Shown here in pieces: positions 1 through 6,873 of a stretch of 20,463 bases of DNA. Below the pieces are notes generated by a model. It saw nothing but the letters and a program-made list of their open reading frames with translations. It was not told where the DNA came from and did no database searches. The stretch comes from an uncultured Clostridia bacterium. GTDB lineage: Bacteria > Bacillota > Clostridia > Oscillospirales > Ruminococcaceae. The stretch spans positions 1 to 20,463 of the forward strand of contig CALBJC010000137.1 of assembly GCA_937892655.1 (NCBI GenBank), read 5' to 3'. Numbering within the stretch: position 1 is the first letter of the stretch; every line of letters starts with the position of its first letter. The translations under genes and the position numbers were made by a program.

Positions 1-1944
1 GACGATATCAGAACCGCTCTCGGTCTTAACGACGTTTGTGTTGAATTCGAAATCACTTCCAACCGCCCGGACTGCCTTTCCGTTCTCGGTCTTGCAAGAG
101 AAGCCGCAGCAACTTTCGGCAAAGAGCTTCATCTTCCCGAAGTTAAAATCGAAAACGAAACCGGCGATATCAACGAACTTCTCTCCGTTGAAGTTAAAAA
201 CCCCACCCTTTGCCGCCGTTACGTTGCAAGAATGATCAAAAACATCAAGGTTGCTCCCTCCCCCAGATGGATGAGAGAAAGACTCCGCGCAAGCGGCGTT
301 CGCCCCATCAACAACCTTGTTGATATCACAAACTACGTAATGCTTGAATACGGCCAGCCCATGCACGCTTTCGACTATAAATATCTTGCAGGCAACAAAA
401 TCGTTGTCAGAAACGCAGAAGAAGGCGAAAGCATCACCACCCTTGACGGCGTTGAAAGAAAGCTTTCTCCCGAAATGCTCTGCATCTGCGACGCCGAAAA
501 ACCCTCCTGCGTAGCAGGCGTTATGGGCGGTGAATACAGCGGTATTATGGATGATACTACAACAGTAGTATTTGAGGCTGCTTGCTTTGATGCACCGTCA
601 GTTGCTACAACAGCTAAGAAGCTCGGTATGAGAACTGACGCTTCCGCACGTTTTGAAAAGGGCATCGACCCACAGAACGCTTACCCAGCAATTATGCGTG
701 CATTCGAGCTTGTTGAAATGCTTGGCTGCGGTGAAGTTGTAAAGACAATTATCGATGCTGATTATTCTGATAAAACTCCAAAGACAGTAACATTTGATCC
801 TGACTGGATCAATAATTTCCTCGGTACTCTTATCCTTCGTGAAGAAATGGAAAGCTATATTACAAAGCTTGGCTTCAAGGTAGAAGGCGATAAGGTAATT
901 GTTCCTCACTACAGAGTTGATATTGAATGTCAGTCTGACGTTGCCGAAGAAGTTGCCCGTATCTACGGTTATAACAATATTCCTTCAACAATTATCAGTG
1001 GTGTAGCACAGGCTACATTAACTGATTCACAGAAGTATGAAAGAAGTATTCTCAATTCTTTGATTTCACTTGGCTTAAGCGAAATTACAACATTCTCTTT
1101 CATTTCTCCTAAGTACTTTGATAAAATCAGATTGCCAGAGAACTCAAAGCTGAGAAATACAGTAGTTATTACAAATCCTCTTGGTGAAGATACATCTGTT
1201 ATGAGAACATCAATTCTTCCATCTGTATGTGAAGTTCTTGCCAGAAACTATAATTATAGAAATGCTGAAGCTTGTTTGTTTGAAATCGGTAATGAATATA
1301 TTCCTGTTGAAAATGAAGTGTTACCATATGAACCTACAAGAGTTGGTATCGGTATGTATGGTAAGGATATTGATTTCTTCAGCCTCAAGGGTGTAATTGA
1401 ACAGCTTATGGGTAAAATCGGTATTGCTGATTATGATGTTGAAGCAGCAACTGCTGAATGTGGTATCGAAGAATATTGTGCTTTCCATCCTGGCAGAGTA
1501 GCATTACTTAAGAAGGAAGAAAAGGTCATTGGTATATTCGGTGAGCTCCATCCTGAAACTCTTGATAATTATAAGATTGGCGTTAAGGCGTATGCAGCTA
1601 AGCTTTTGGTTCCTGAAATGATGGAAGTATCAAATTCTCAGAAGCTTTATAAGCAGCTTCCTAAGTTCCCGGCAACAACAAGAGATATTTCTGTTGTTTG
1701 TGATGATACGTTGCCGGTTGCTGTGATTGAAAAGACAATCAAGAAGGCTGTAGGCAAGATACTTGAAACTGTAACTCTCTTTGACGTTTATAAGGGTCAG
1801 CAGATCGAACAGGGTAAGAAGTCAGTTTCATACTCAATTTCGATGAGAACGAACGAAGGCACACTTACTGACGAACAGGCTGATGCTGCTATGAAAAAGG
1901 TAGTTAAGCTTTTAGCTGACCTTGGCGCACAGATCAGACAGTAA
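1..1944 (+). CDS. pheT: Phenylalanine--tRNA ligase beta subunit, 5'-truncated by the window edge
   Basis: This is the beta subunit of the cytoplasmic PheS2-PheT2 enzyme that charges tRNA-Phe. Frame 1 is open from the first base to the TAA at 1942-1944 and gives 647 residues. The family is usually about 790-800 residues, so roughly the first 150 (most of the tRNA-binding OB fold) lie off the window. Visible landmarks are SNRPDCLS near the start, the B3/B4 segment GVRPINNLVDITNYVMLEYG, the conserved GVMGGEYSG, the B5-type HYRVDIECQSDVAEEVARIYGY, and a complete C-terminal FDX-ACB domain (PKFPATTRDISVV, FDVYKG, GAQIRQ). The protein reads through without a frameshift. Oddly, codons before about 540 are GC-rich (Pro CCC, Thr ACC, Lys AAA), while the rest uses CCT/CCA, ACA and AAG like all its neighbours. 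The first 540 bases may therefore come from another genome. Confidence 0.97.
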   Translation, partial: DDIRTALGLNDVCVEFEITSNRPDCLSVLGLAREAAATFGKELHLPEVKIENETGDINELLSVEVKNPTLCRRYVARMIKNIKVAPSPRWMRERLRASGVRPINNLVDITNYVMLEYGQPMHAFDYKYLAGNKIVVRNAEEGESITTLDGVERKLSPEMLCICDAEKPSCVAGVMGGEYSGIMDDTTTVVFEAACFDAPSVATTAKKLGMRTDASARFEKGIDPQNAYPAIMRAFELVEMLGCGEVVKTIIDADYSDKTPKTVTFDPDWINNFLGTLILREEMESYITKLGFKVEGDKVIVPHYRVDIECQSDVAEEVARIYGYNNIPSTIISGVAQATLTDSQKYERSILNSLISLGLSEITTFSFISPKYFDKIRLPENSKLRNTVVITNPLGEDTSVMRTSILPSVCEVLARNYNYRNAEACLFEIGNEYIPVENEVLPYEPTRVGIGMYGKDIDFFSLKGVIEQLMGKIGIADYDVEAATAECGIEEYCAFHPGRVALLKKEEKVIGIFGELHPETLDNYKIGVKAYAAKLLVPEMMEVSNSQKLYKQLPKFPATTRDISVVCDDTLPVAVIEKTIKKAVGKILETVTLFDVYKGQQIEQGKKSVSYSISMRTNEGTLTDEQADAAMKKVVKLLADLGAQIRQ

Positions 1945-1956
1945 AATAATAACTTT

Positions 1957-1986
1957 AAAAAGAGGAGCATATTGTTCCTCTTTTTT
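1957..1986 (+). terminator. Rho-independent terminator of pheT
   Basis: A 10-bp stem pairs AAAAAGAGGA (1957-1966) with TCCTCTTTTT (1976-1985) around a 9-nt loop, and the T run continues to 1986. It starts 12 nt after the pheT stop codon. Confidence 0.85.
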
Positions 1987-2043
1987 ATATACAAAAAAAC
2001 GCTTCATAATTTATGCAGTTTAGATAAAAAGCATTAAAAGTAC

Positions 2044-2072
2044 TTGTTATTTCTTAATATTGCGGTTATAAT
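2044..2072 (+). promoter_or_regulatory. Promoter of the ireB-like gene
   Basis: A sigma-A type promoter: -35 TTGTTA at 2044-2049, a 17-bp spacer, and a perfect -10 TATAAT at 2067-2072. Transcription would start near 2079, giving a leader of about 30 nt before the ATG at 2110. It follows the pheT terminator, so the gene is a separate transcription unit. Confidence 0.7.
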
Positions 2073-2109
2073 ATACTATAGAAAAATATTTTGGTTAGGA
2101 GGAAATGTA

Positions 2110-2355
2110 ATGCACGATCAGACTACCACATTTTCAGTTCATGAAAATAAAGAGAGAGAATTGAAAAAGACTTTAACTACAATATACGATGCACTTAAAG
2201 AAAAAGGCTACAATCCTATCAACCAAATCGTTGGTTACATTCTCTCTGAAGATCCGACATACATAACAACTTACAACAATGCCAGAAGTCTTATCCGCCA
2301 TATTGACAGAGATGAGCTTTTGCAGGCTCTTGTAAAATCATATCTGGATAACTAA
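2110..2355 (+). CDS. ireB: IreB family regulatory phosphoprotein (UPF0297/YrzL, DUF965)
   Basis: This 81-residue protein is recognised by its near-invariant core: IYDALKEKGYNPINQIVGYI, then LSEDPTYITTYNNARSLIR, then DELLQALVKSYL. In Enterococcus faecalis the family member IreB is a small cytosolic dimer that is phosphorylated on N-terminal threonines by the PASTA-domain kinase IreK and affects cephalosporin tolerance. The N-terminus here carries three threonines (T5-T7) where the family has its phosphorylated site. The start at 2110 is chosen because AGGAGG (2097-2102) lies 7 nt upstream; the open frame back to 2044 would include the promoter. In many Firmicutes ireB sits between alaS and ruvX/yqgF. 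Here it stands alone, with its own promoter and terminator. Family assignment is secure; its kinase is not in the window. Confidence 0.95.
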   Translation: MHDQTTTFSVHENKERELKKTLTTIYDALKEKGYNPINQIVGYILSEDPTYITTYNNARSLIRHIDRDELLQALVKSYLDN

Positions 2356-2382
2356 GCGGTAGTTTCTACCGCTTTTTGTTTT
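2354..2382 (+). terminator. Rho-independent terminator of the ireB-like gene
   Basis: AAGCGGTAG (2354-2362) pairs with CTACCGCTT (2366-2374) across a 3-nt TTT loop, followed by a T-rich tail. The stem begins inside the stop codon (2353-2355). Confidence 0.9.
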
Positions 2383-2440
2383 GTAATAATTTTCATAAAA
2401 TGTGGAATACTACATACATAAATTCTTTATGGAGGAAAGT

Positions 2441-3280
2441 ATGAAGCTAAAATTATTACTATTAATTCTTGCGATGTCTTTAACAGCTTGTTCGTCTGAT
2501 AACAATGATTCTGATAACAATGTGTCAACAGGTAACACTGAACTTGTTCAACCGGTAGAAAAGGTACACGATGATGTAAAAATAGAGTTATCTGATATTG
2601 AAATCGATAAGCTTGATAATCAGAAATGGGGATATGGTCAGGGTGTAAATCTCGATTTAAATAACAGACCGTACGGTGCTCTGGATTTTAATGAGCTATA
2701 CTCCAAATATAATGCAATTGCAATAACAGATAATGAAAATAAAATCTTCTTGACATTTGATCAGGGGTATGAGAACGGATACACTAGCCAAATTCTAGAT
2801 ATCTTAAAGTATAAAAACGTTAAAGCAACGTTTTTTGTGATTATGGATTACGTAGAAAGAAATCCTGAGCTTGTACAAAGAATGATTGATGAGGGACATA
2901 ACGTTGGTAATCATTCAGTATCGCATTATTCGATGCCTGACTGTTCTTTTGAAGAAAACGTCAACGAAATCATGCAATTGCATGAGTATATGCTTGAAAA
3001 TTTCAATTATGAAATGACGATGTTTCGTCCGCCAATGGGCGAATACTCGGAAAAAACACTTGCCATAACACAAAAATGTGGTTACAAAACAATACTTTGG
3101 AGCTATGCATATGCGGATTGGGATGTTAACAATCAGATGAGTGAGCAAACAGCGCTTGACAAGCTTGAAAATTCACTCCATGATGGTGCTGTATATTTAC
3201 TCCATTCAGTTTCTTCTACAAACACAGCGATACTTGATGATTTTATTGATTTAGCTATCGAAAATGGATATAGCTTTTAA
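2441..3280 (+). CDS. PdaA-like polysaccharide (peptidoglycan) deacetylase lipoprotein
   Basis: A 279-residue exported NodB-fold deacetylase. Residues 1-18 form a lipoprotein signal ending in lipobox LTAC, followed by a Ser/Asn/Asp-rich linker to about residue 45. The catalytic domain has the five expected motifs: TFDQG (D107; the second Asp of the usual TFDD is Gln, as Bacillus PdaA has Asn), NHSVSH (metal ligands H158 and H162), RPPMG (R196), ADWDVNN, and LLHS (H255). The preceding KYNAIAI and the sequence QGYENGYT resemble Bacillus PdaA, the N-acetylmuramic acid deacetylase that starts muramic delta-lactam formation in spore cortex. The specific substrate is inferred. The protein stops at GYSF, where PdaA proteins usually continue about 15-20 residues. 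The start at 2441 follows GGAGGA (2431-2436); upstream in-frame codons lack a ribosome site. Its neighbours, IreB-like and PASTA-like proteins, also suggest a cell-envelope role. Confidence 0.9.
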   Translation: MKLKLLLLILAMSLTACSSDNNDSDNNVSTGNTELVQPVEKVHDDVKIELSDIEIDKLDNQKWGYGQGVNLDLNNRPYGALDFNELYSKYNAIAITDNENKIFLTFDQGYENGYTSQILDILKYKNVKATFFVIMDYVERNPELVQRMIDEGHNVGNHSVSHYSMPDCSFEENVNEIMQLHEYMLENFNYEMTMFRPPMGEYSEKTLAITQKCGYKTILWSYAYADWDVNNQMSEQTALDKLENSLHDGAVYLLHSVSSTNTAILDDFIDLAIENGYSF

Positions 3281-3283
3281 ATG

Positions 3284-3315
3284 TAAGGCGGGAAGTGGTT
3301 ATGCTTCTCGCCTTA
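3284..3315 (+). terminator. Hairpin after the deacetylase gene, probable terminator
   Basis: A 12-bp stem pairs TAAGGCGGGAAG (3284-3295) with CTTCTCGCCTTA (3304-3315), including one G-U pair, around an 8-nt loop. It begins 3 nt after the stop codon. The downstream sequence (ATATATTTA) is A/T-rich but not a clean T run, so termination may be partial. Confidence 0.6.
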
Positions 3316-3385
3316 ATATATTTATGTGATATAAAATATTATAAAAATGAGATTATAATCAACTGTTTTATTGTAGTAAATTATA

Positions 3386-3413
3386 TTGACATTTTTTGAA
3401 TATATGATATAAT
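3386..3413 (+). promoter_or_regulatory. Strong promoter of the PASTA-like secreted protein gene
   Basis: Consensus -35 TTGACA (3386-3391), 16-bp spacer and consensus -10 TATAAT (3408-3413), preceded by TGA, which gives an extended -10. Expected transcription start is near 3420, leaving a leader of about 50 nt. It is the best sigma-A match in the window, so the gene is probably well expressed in growing cells. Confidence 0.85.
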
Positions 3414-3472
3414 GTTTTTGATATGGATAAATTTTATCATATTTAATTCATTTCAAGAAAAGGAGAATGATA

Positions 3473-6202
3473 ATGAAAAAGTCACCTTTGGTACCTGTGT
3501 TATCCGGTGTTCTTGCAGCTTCAGTTGCTGGTAGTGCTGCAGCATTTGTATTTGTTGATCCGCTCAACAATGCTTTGGAAAACACATTTACTTCACCTGA
3601 AAAGCAGATCGTTAAGGTAAATACTTCATATTTTGGTTCAGTAATTGATGATGTTTTCACAGCAGTTGATTCAGTTTCTGAAGCTTCTTCTGATGTTAAG
3701 GAAGGCTTTAAGACAACTTTAACAGTTATTCCTGGCGAAGAAATGCTCGCTGAATCAGAATCTACATCAATCAAGAGCGTCGGCTTCTCAGCTTCAGCTA
3801 TGGTTGATAATAAGATTTCAGCTCAGGATATTTCTGTTCTTATTAATGATGAAAATGTAATTACTGCCAAGACTTATATTGATGCAAATATTCCTGCAGC
3901 ATATTTCAGCATTCCTGAATTATCAGATGATCTTATCATGGTATCAGTTGATGATCTTGATGAAGTTATTGATGATATGACAGCTATCAATGAGCTTACA
4001 ACAACTCTTACAGAAAGCACTGAGTCATTAACTACATCTCTTGAAGAACTTGGTATTACTAAGGAAGTATTTGATAGAATCAACGAGAGATATATCAATC
4101 TTGTATTTGAATCGATTGATGATGTTTCCCGTGCAACAAACGTTGAAGGCGACGTTAACGGTGCTGAATTCAAGTATACAACTCTGACTGTTGAACTTAC
4201 ATATCAGGATTTATATGATATCTCAATCGACGTTCTTGAAGAAGTTAAGGATGATGATGATATAAAAGATATCTTCATGAAGGCTTATGATGAGGTTGCA
4301 GCAATTGCAACTACAGAAGGCTCTGAAATGGAACAGACAGCTGAAGAAATGTATGCTGAGTTTGTTTCAGGCATTGATGAAATGCTCGAGGGTATGGACG
4401 AACCTGAAGACAACGATGAGTTCGATATGGATGATGAATTCGCTAAGGTTGTAGAATGGCTCGATAAGGATAATAACCTTGTTGGTTTTGAGCTTTCAAG
4501 CCTTGTAAAAGATGAAGAGTTCTCAATGGGTATGCTTATGGTTGATAACGATAAGGAATACGCTATTGAAGAATGGGTTTTTGATGGTTACACTGTAGCA
4601 ATGCAGATTGACGGCTATCTTGAAAAGGAAGACAAGGCTGTTACAGGTTATATTAATATGTCTGTTGACGGCGAAGAAATGAAGTTTAACTTCGATAAGT
4701 TCCTTGTTGATGAAGAGGCTGATATTATTTCTGGTTCATTTGATGCTACAATGGTTACTGGCTACGATGAATACCAGGAAAAGATGGGTATCAAGTTTAC
4801 AGCTGATACAACAAACAGCGTAAAGACAACATCAATGACAATGCTTGAAAATGATAAGGAAATGCTTACTTTCAAGCTTGTTAACGAAACAATCCCATTT
4901 ACATCAATTGTAATTCCTGAATACAAGTACACAATTGATCAGATGGAAGAATACCTTGAAAACTGTGATACAGAAGCATATCTTGACGAGATGAAGAACA
5001 AGCTCGGTGAAGACGTTTATAACGAAATCATGGGCGATATGGATATCGATTTACCGGTTTCAATTCCGGATGTTGAAGGTATGACTGAAGATGAAGCATT
5101 TGATGCTCTTGTAGATGCAGGTATCAATGATTACGATATTTCAGTTTACTATGAAGATACAGATGATTCTTCATTAGATGGTATTGTATCAACATATTCA
5201 TCATACGTTGATGACTGGGATGATACATGTGTTGAACTCTACGTTTATTCATATGAAGCGCCAGTTCTTGATTTAGAGTCAATTGAACAGATTCCATATC
5301 TTAAGATGGATGAGCAGGAAGCTTATGATTACATTACTGACCTTGGTGTAGACGGTGAAAACATTTATGTTGCTTATATGCCAACAATAAGTGAAGCTGA
5401 AGTTGATACTGTTATTTATACTGAAGTTGATTATGATTATGATGATAACCCAATAGTTTACATCTTTATTGGCGTACTTAATGAAGAGATTGGCTTTGTA
5501 GAAAATGCTGTTAATATGCCATACGATTCTGCAGTAAGCATGCTTACATCACGTGGTATTGATGCTGAAAACATCTTTGCTGAATACGAAAAGGTATACG
5601 ACGAAGCTGACGATGGCAAGGTTTTGGATACTTTAGTATATATGGACGAACAGGGCAATGTATACGTAGGTTTATATGTTGGTGAATATACATCAACAAT
5701 TAGCGTAGAAGATGGTCGAGTTAGCGTTGATGATATTGTTTTTGAGGTTAACGGCCATACTACAAAATTCCCATTCAAGACAACTTACCTTAATTCATAC
5801 GTTTGGGAAGATGAGGATGTTTCAACAATCAGCCCTGAATCATACATTTGGGGTTACTCAGCTGATGGCGAAATTACATTTACAGCTGCTAATGAGTTCG
5901 AACATGGCGAAGATATTTATCCTGATGAGTCATACATTGACTATATCGATATAAACGAAGGTGCTTCGGATTCTATTTCAATCAATGGTATCAAGATTGG
6001 TTCAACAATTGCTGATCTCAATGCGGTATTTGGTACTGATTATGACGAATATGAGTATTACATTGAGTTTAATACACACGATGCTGATTTGTCTTTTGAA
6101 TTTAGTTTTGATGAAGGTATCTGTACATATATCTTTGCAGAATGCTACAACTATTCAATTACTGATGACGGCGATGTAACATTCTACACATTTGCAGGAT
6201 AA
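3473..6202 (+). CDS. Large acidic secreted protein with three degenerate PASTA-like repeats, function unknown
   Basis: A 909-residue protein of unknown function. Residues 1-31 form a hydrophobic export signal or membrane anchor (MKKSPLVPVLSGVLAA, then GSAAAF, a possible cleavage site); no other membrane segment is visible. Residues about 30-520 are an acidic region with no domain I can name, including an Asp/Glu run at 309-322. Three repeats follow that resemble PASTA domains: 531-595 (IPDVEGMTEDEAFDALVDAG, the clearest), 607-667 (IPYLKMDEQEAYDYITDLG) and 673-738 (VNMPYDSAVSMLTSRGID), each ending in a beta-strand-like segment. The C-terminal 160 residues are aromatic and acidic, with a GIKIGSTIADLNAVFG motif near 839. 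There is no kinase, transpeptidase or sortase signal. The start at 3473 is preferred over ATG 3467 because AGGAG (3461-3465) is 7 nt upstream. Codon use matches the neighbours, so recent transfer is unlikely. It could belong to a clostridial DUF family I cannot confirm. Confidence 0.85.
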   Translation: MKKSPLVPVLSGVLAASVAGSAAAFVFVDPLNNALENTFTSPEKQIVKVNTSYFGSVIDDVFTAVDSVSEASSDVKEGFKTTLTVIPGEEMLAESESTSIKSVGFSASAMVDNKISAQDISVLINDENVITAKTYIDANIPAAYFSIPELSDDLIMVSVDDLDEVIDDMTAINELTTTLTESTESLTTSLEELGITKEVFDRINERYINLVFESIDDVSRATNVEGDVNGAEFKYTTLTVELTYQDLYDISIDVLEEVKDDDDIKDIFMKAYDEVAAIATTEGSEMEQTAEEMYAEFVSGIDEMLEGMDEPEDNDEFDMDDEFAKVVEWLDKDNNLVGFELSSLVKDEEFSMGMLMVDNDKEYAIEEWVFDGYTVAMQIDGYLEKEDKAVTGYINMSVDGEEMKFNFDKFLVDEEADIISGSFDATMVTGYDEYQEKMGIKFTADTTNSVKTTSMTMLENDKEMLTFKLVNETIPFTSIVIPEYKYTIDQMEEYLENCDTEAYLDEMKNKLGEDVYNEIMGDMDIDLPVSIPDVEGMTEDEAFDALVDAGINDYDISVYYEDTDDSSLDGIVSTYSSYVDDWDDTCVELYVYSYEAPVLDLESIEQIPYLKMDEQEAYDYITDLGVDGENIYVAYMPTISEAEVDTVIYTEVDYDYDDNPIVYIFIGVLNEEIGFVENAVNMPYDSAVSMLTSRGIDAENIFAEYEKVYDEADDGKVLDTLVYMDEQGNVYVGLYVGEYTSTISVEDGRVSVDDIVFEVNGHTTKFPFKTTYLNSYVWEDEDVSTISPESYIWGYSADGEITFTAANEFEHGEDIYPDESYIDYIDINEGASDSISINGIKIGSTIADLNAVFGTDYDEYEYYIEFNTHDADLSFEFSFDEGICTYIFAECYNYSITDDGDVTFYTFAG

Positions 6203-6208
6203 TAATTT

Positions 6209-6234
6209 AGCCCCCGCTAAAAGCGGGGGCTTTT
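6209..6234. terminator. Strong GC-rich hairpin between convergent genes
   Basis: AGCCCCCGCT (6209-6218) pairs with AGCGGGGGCT (6222-6231) around AAA, followed by TTTTCTTATT on the plus strand. It terminates the PASTA-like gene. The rqcP stop codon (6236-6238, minus strand) is 4 nt from the stem, so the same hairpin probably stops that transcript too. The minus-strand tail (AAATTATT) is weaker. Confidence 0.9.
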
Positions 6235-6235
6235 C

Positions 6236-6478
6236 TTATTCTACAACTATATAGTTGTCAGCGGCAGTTTCTTTTGTAGCATATTCAGAAATAGACAATA
6301 CTTTTACTTTGAGAGGCTTTGAACCAAGCTGTATCTCAATTATATCGTTTACTTTTACATCGTATGATGCTCTGGCTACTTTACCATTAACAACTATCTT
6401 TCCGGCGTCACAAGCTTCATTAGCAACTGTTCTGCGCTTAATGAGTCTGGTAACTTTAAGATATTTGTCTAATCGCAT
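6236..6478 (-). CDS. rqcP: RqcP (YabO), S4-domain ribosome quality-control factor
   Basis: An 80-residue S4-type RNA-binding protein. Nearly the whole length is the S4 fold: MRLDKYLKVTRLIKRRTVAN, then GKIVVNGKVARASYDVKVND. The start and overall pattern closely match Bacillus YabO/RqcP, which binds the stalled 50S subunit and, with RqcH, supports C-terminal alanine tailing of incomplete chains. A GGAGG (6487-6483) lies 4 nt upstream of the ATG. It follows hup on the same strand, but a terminator separates them, so expression depends on readthrough or an unseen promoter. In Bacillus and many Clostridia the next genes are yabP and yabQ; here the cluster ends and a convergent gene follows. Confidence 0.93.
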   Translation of the reverse strand: MRLDKYLKVTRLIKRRTVANEACDAGKIVVNGKVARASYDVKVNDIIEIQLGSKPLKVKVLSISEYATKETAADNYIVVE

Positions 6479-6520
6479 AATTCCTCCATAATTTTTAGGG
6501 CAGGGAAAAGGATGTAAAAT

Positions 6521-6552
6521 AAAAATCGGCTCGCCTTACGCAGCCGATTTTT
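6521..6552 (-). terminator. Rho-independent terminator of hup
   Basis: An 11-bp stem formed by 6521-6531 and 6542-6552 with a 10-nt loop. Read on the minus strand, it is followed by a T run (TTTTT then ATTTTA). It lies about 20 nt after the hup stop and upstream of rqcP. Confidence 0.85.
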
Positions 6553-6572
6553 ATTTATAGAAAAAGGTTTAA

Positions 6573-6848
6573 TTACTTAGCAACTGCATCCTTAAGAGCC
6601 TTACCAGCCTTGAAAGCAGGAACCTTCTTAGCAGCGATCTTCATCTTCTGCTTTGTATGTGGGTTGATACCTTCCTTAGCCTTTCTTTCACGAACTTCAA
6701 ATGTACCGAAGCCAACGAGTGAAACCTTTTCGCCCTTAACGAGAGCATCTGAGATTGAACCGATTACTGTTGAGAGAGCAGCTTCAGCATCCTTCTTTGA
6801 GTAACCACCCTTAGTAGCGATAAGGTTAACGAGTTCTGTCTTTGTCAT
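6573..6848 (-). CDS. hup: HU family DNA-binding protein
   Basis: A 91-residue histone-like protein that binds and bends DNA as a dimer. The full family pattern is present: MTKTELVNLIA, KKDAEAALSTVIGSI, and the signature GFGTFEVRERKAKEGINPHT with the DNA-wrapping arm, ending in KVPAFKAGKALKDAV. The start is the ATG at 6848, with GGAGG (6861-6857) 8 nt upstream. An in-frame ATG at 6863 overlaps that ribosome site and is discounted. It is 25 nt downstream of mazG. A possible extended -10 (TGATATTAT, 6876-6868) overlaps the mazG stop, but its -35 is poor and the predicted start would fall at the ribosome site, so I do not list it separately. The strong terminator downstream isolates hup from rqcP. 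Confidence 0.97.
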   Translation of the reverse strand: MTKTELVNLIATKGGYSKKDAEAALSTVIGSISDALVKGEKVSLVGFGTFEVRERKAKEGINPHTKQKMKIAAKKVPAFKAGKALKDAVAK

Positions 6849-6873
6849 AATTTTTACCTCCAAAAAAATAATA

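Noticed and set aside
232..234. ATG at 232 as the pheT start
   Set aside because: PheT-like sequence continues upstream of it in the same frame to the window edge; it is an internal methionine.
38..235. Plus-strand open frame at the left edge, as if a separate small gene or a broken pheT
   Set aside because: Frame 1 is open from base 1 and gives recognisable PheT sequence (SNRPDCLS and so on), so the other frame is a shadow and pheT is not broken.
598..909. Antisense open frame inside pheT
   Set aside because: No ribosome site and no recognisable protein; its strand mate is a strongly supported gene.
3351..3360. Perfect 10-bp palindrome GATTATAATC upstream of the PASTA-like gene's promoter
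   Set aside because: Short A/T-rich palindromes are expected by chance here, and it lies about 25 bp before the -35 with no second copy, so an operator cannot be claimed.
3421..3442. Imperfect inverted repeat in the leader of the PASTA-like gene
   Set aside because: The arms need a bulge and leave almost no loop; it is A/T-rich and unconvincing as an RNA element.
5712..6179. Two plus-strand open frames overlapping the end of the PASTA-like gene
   Set aside because: They are out-of-frame shadows with no ribosome site; the main frame has continuous sequence to the terminator.
6849..6863. Upstream ATG for HU
   Set aside because: It contains the GGAGG ribosome site itself and would add a tail not seen in the family.
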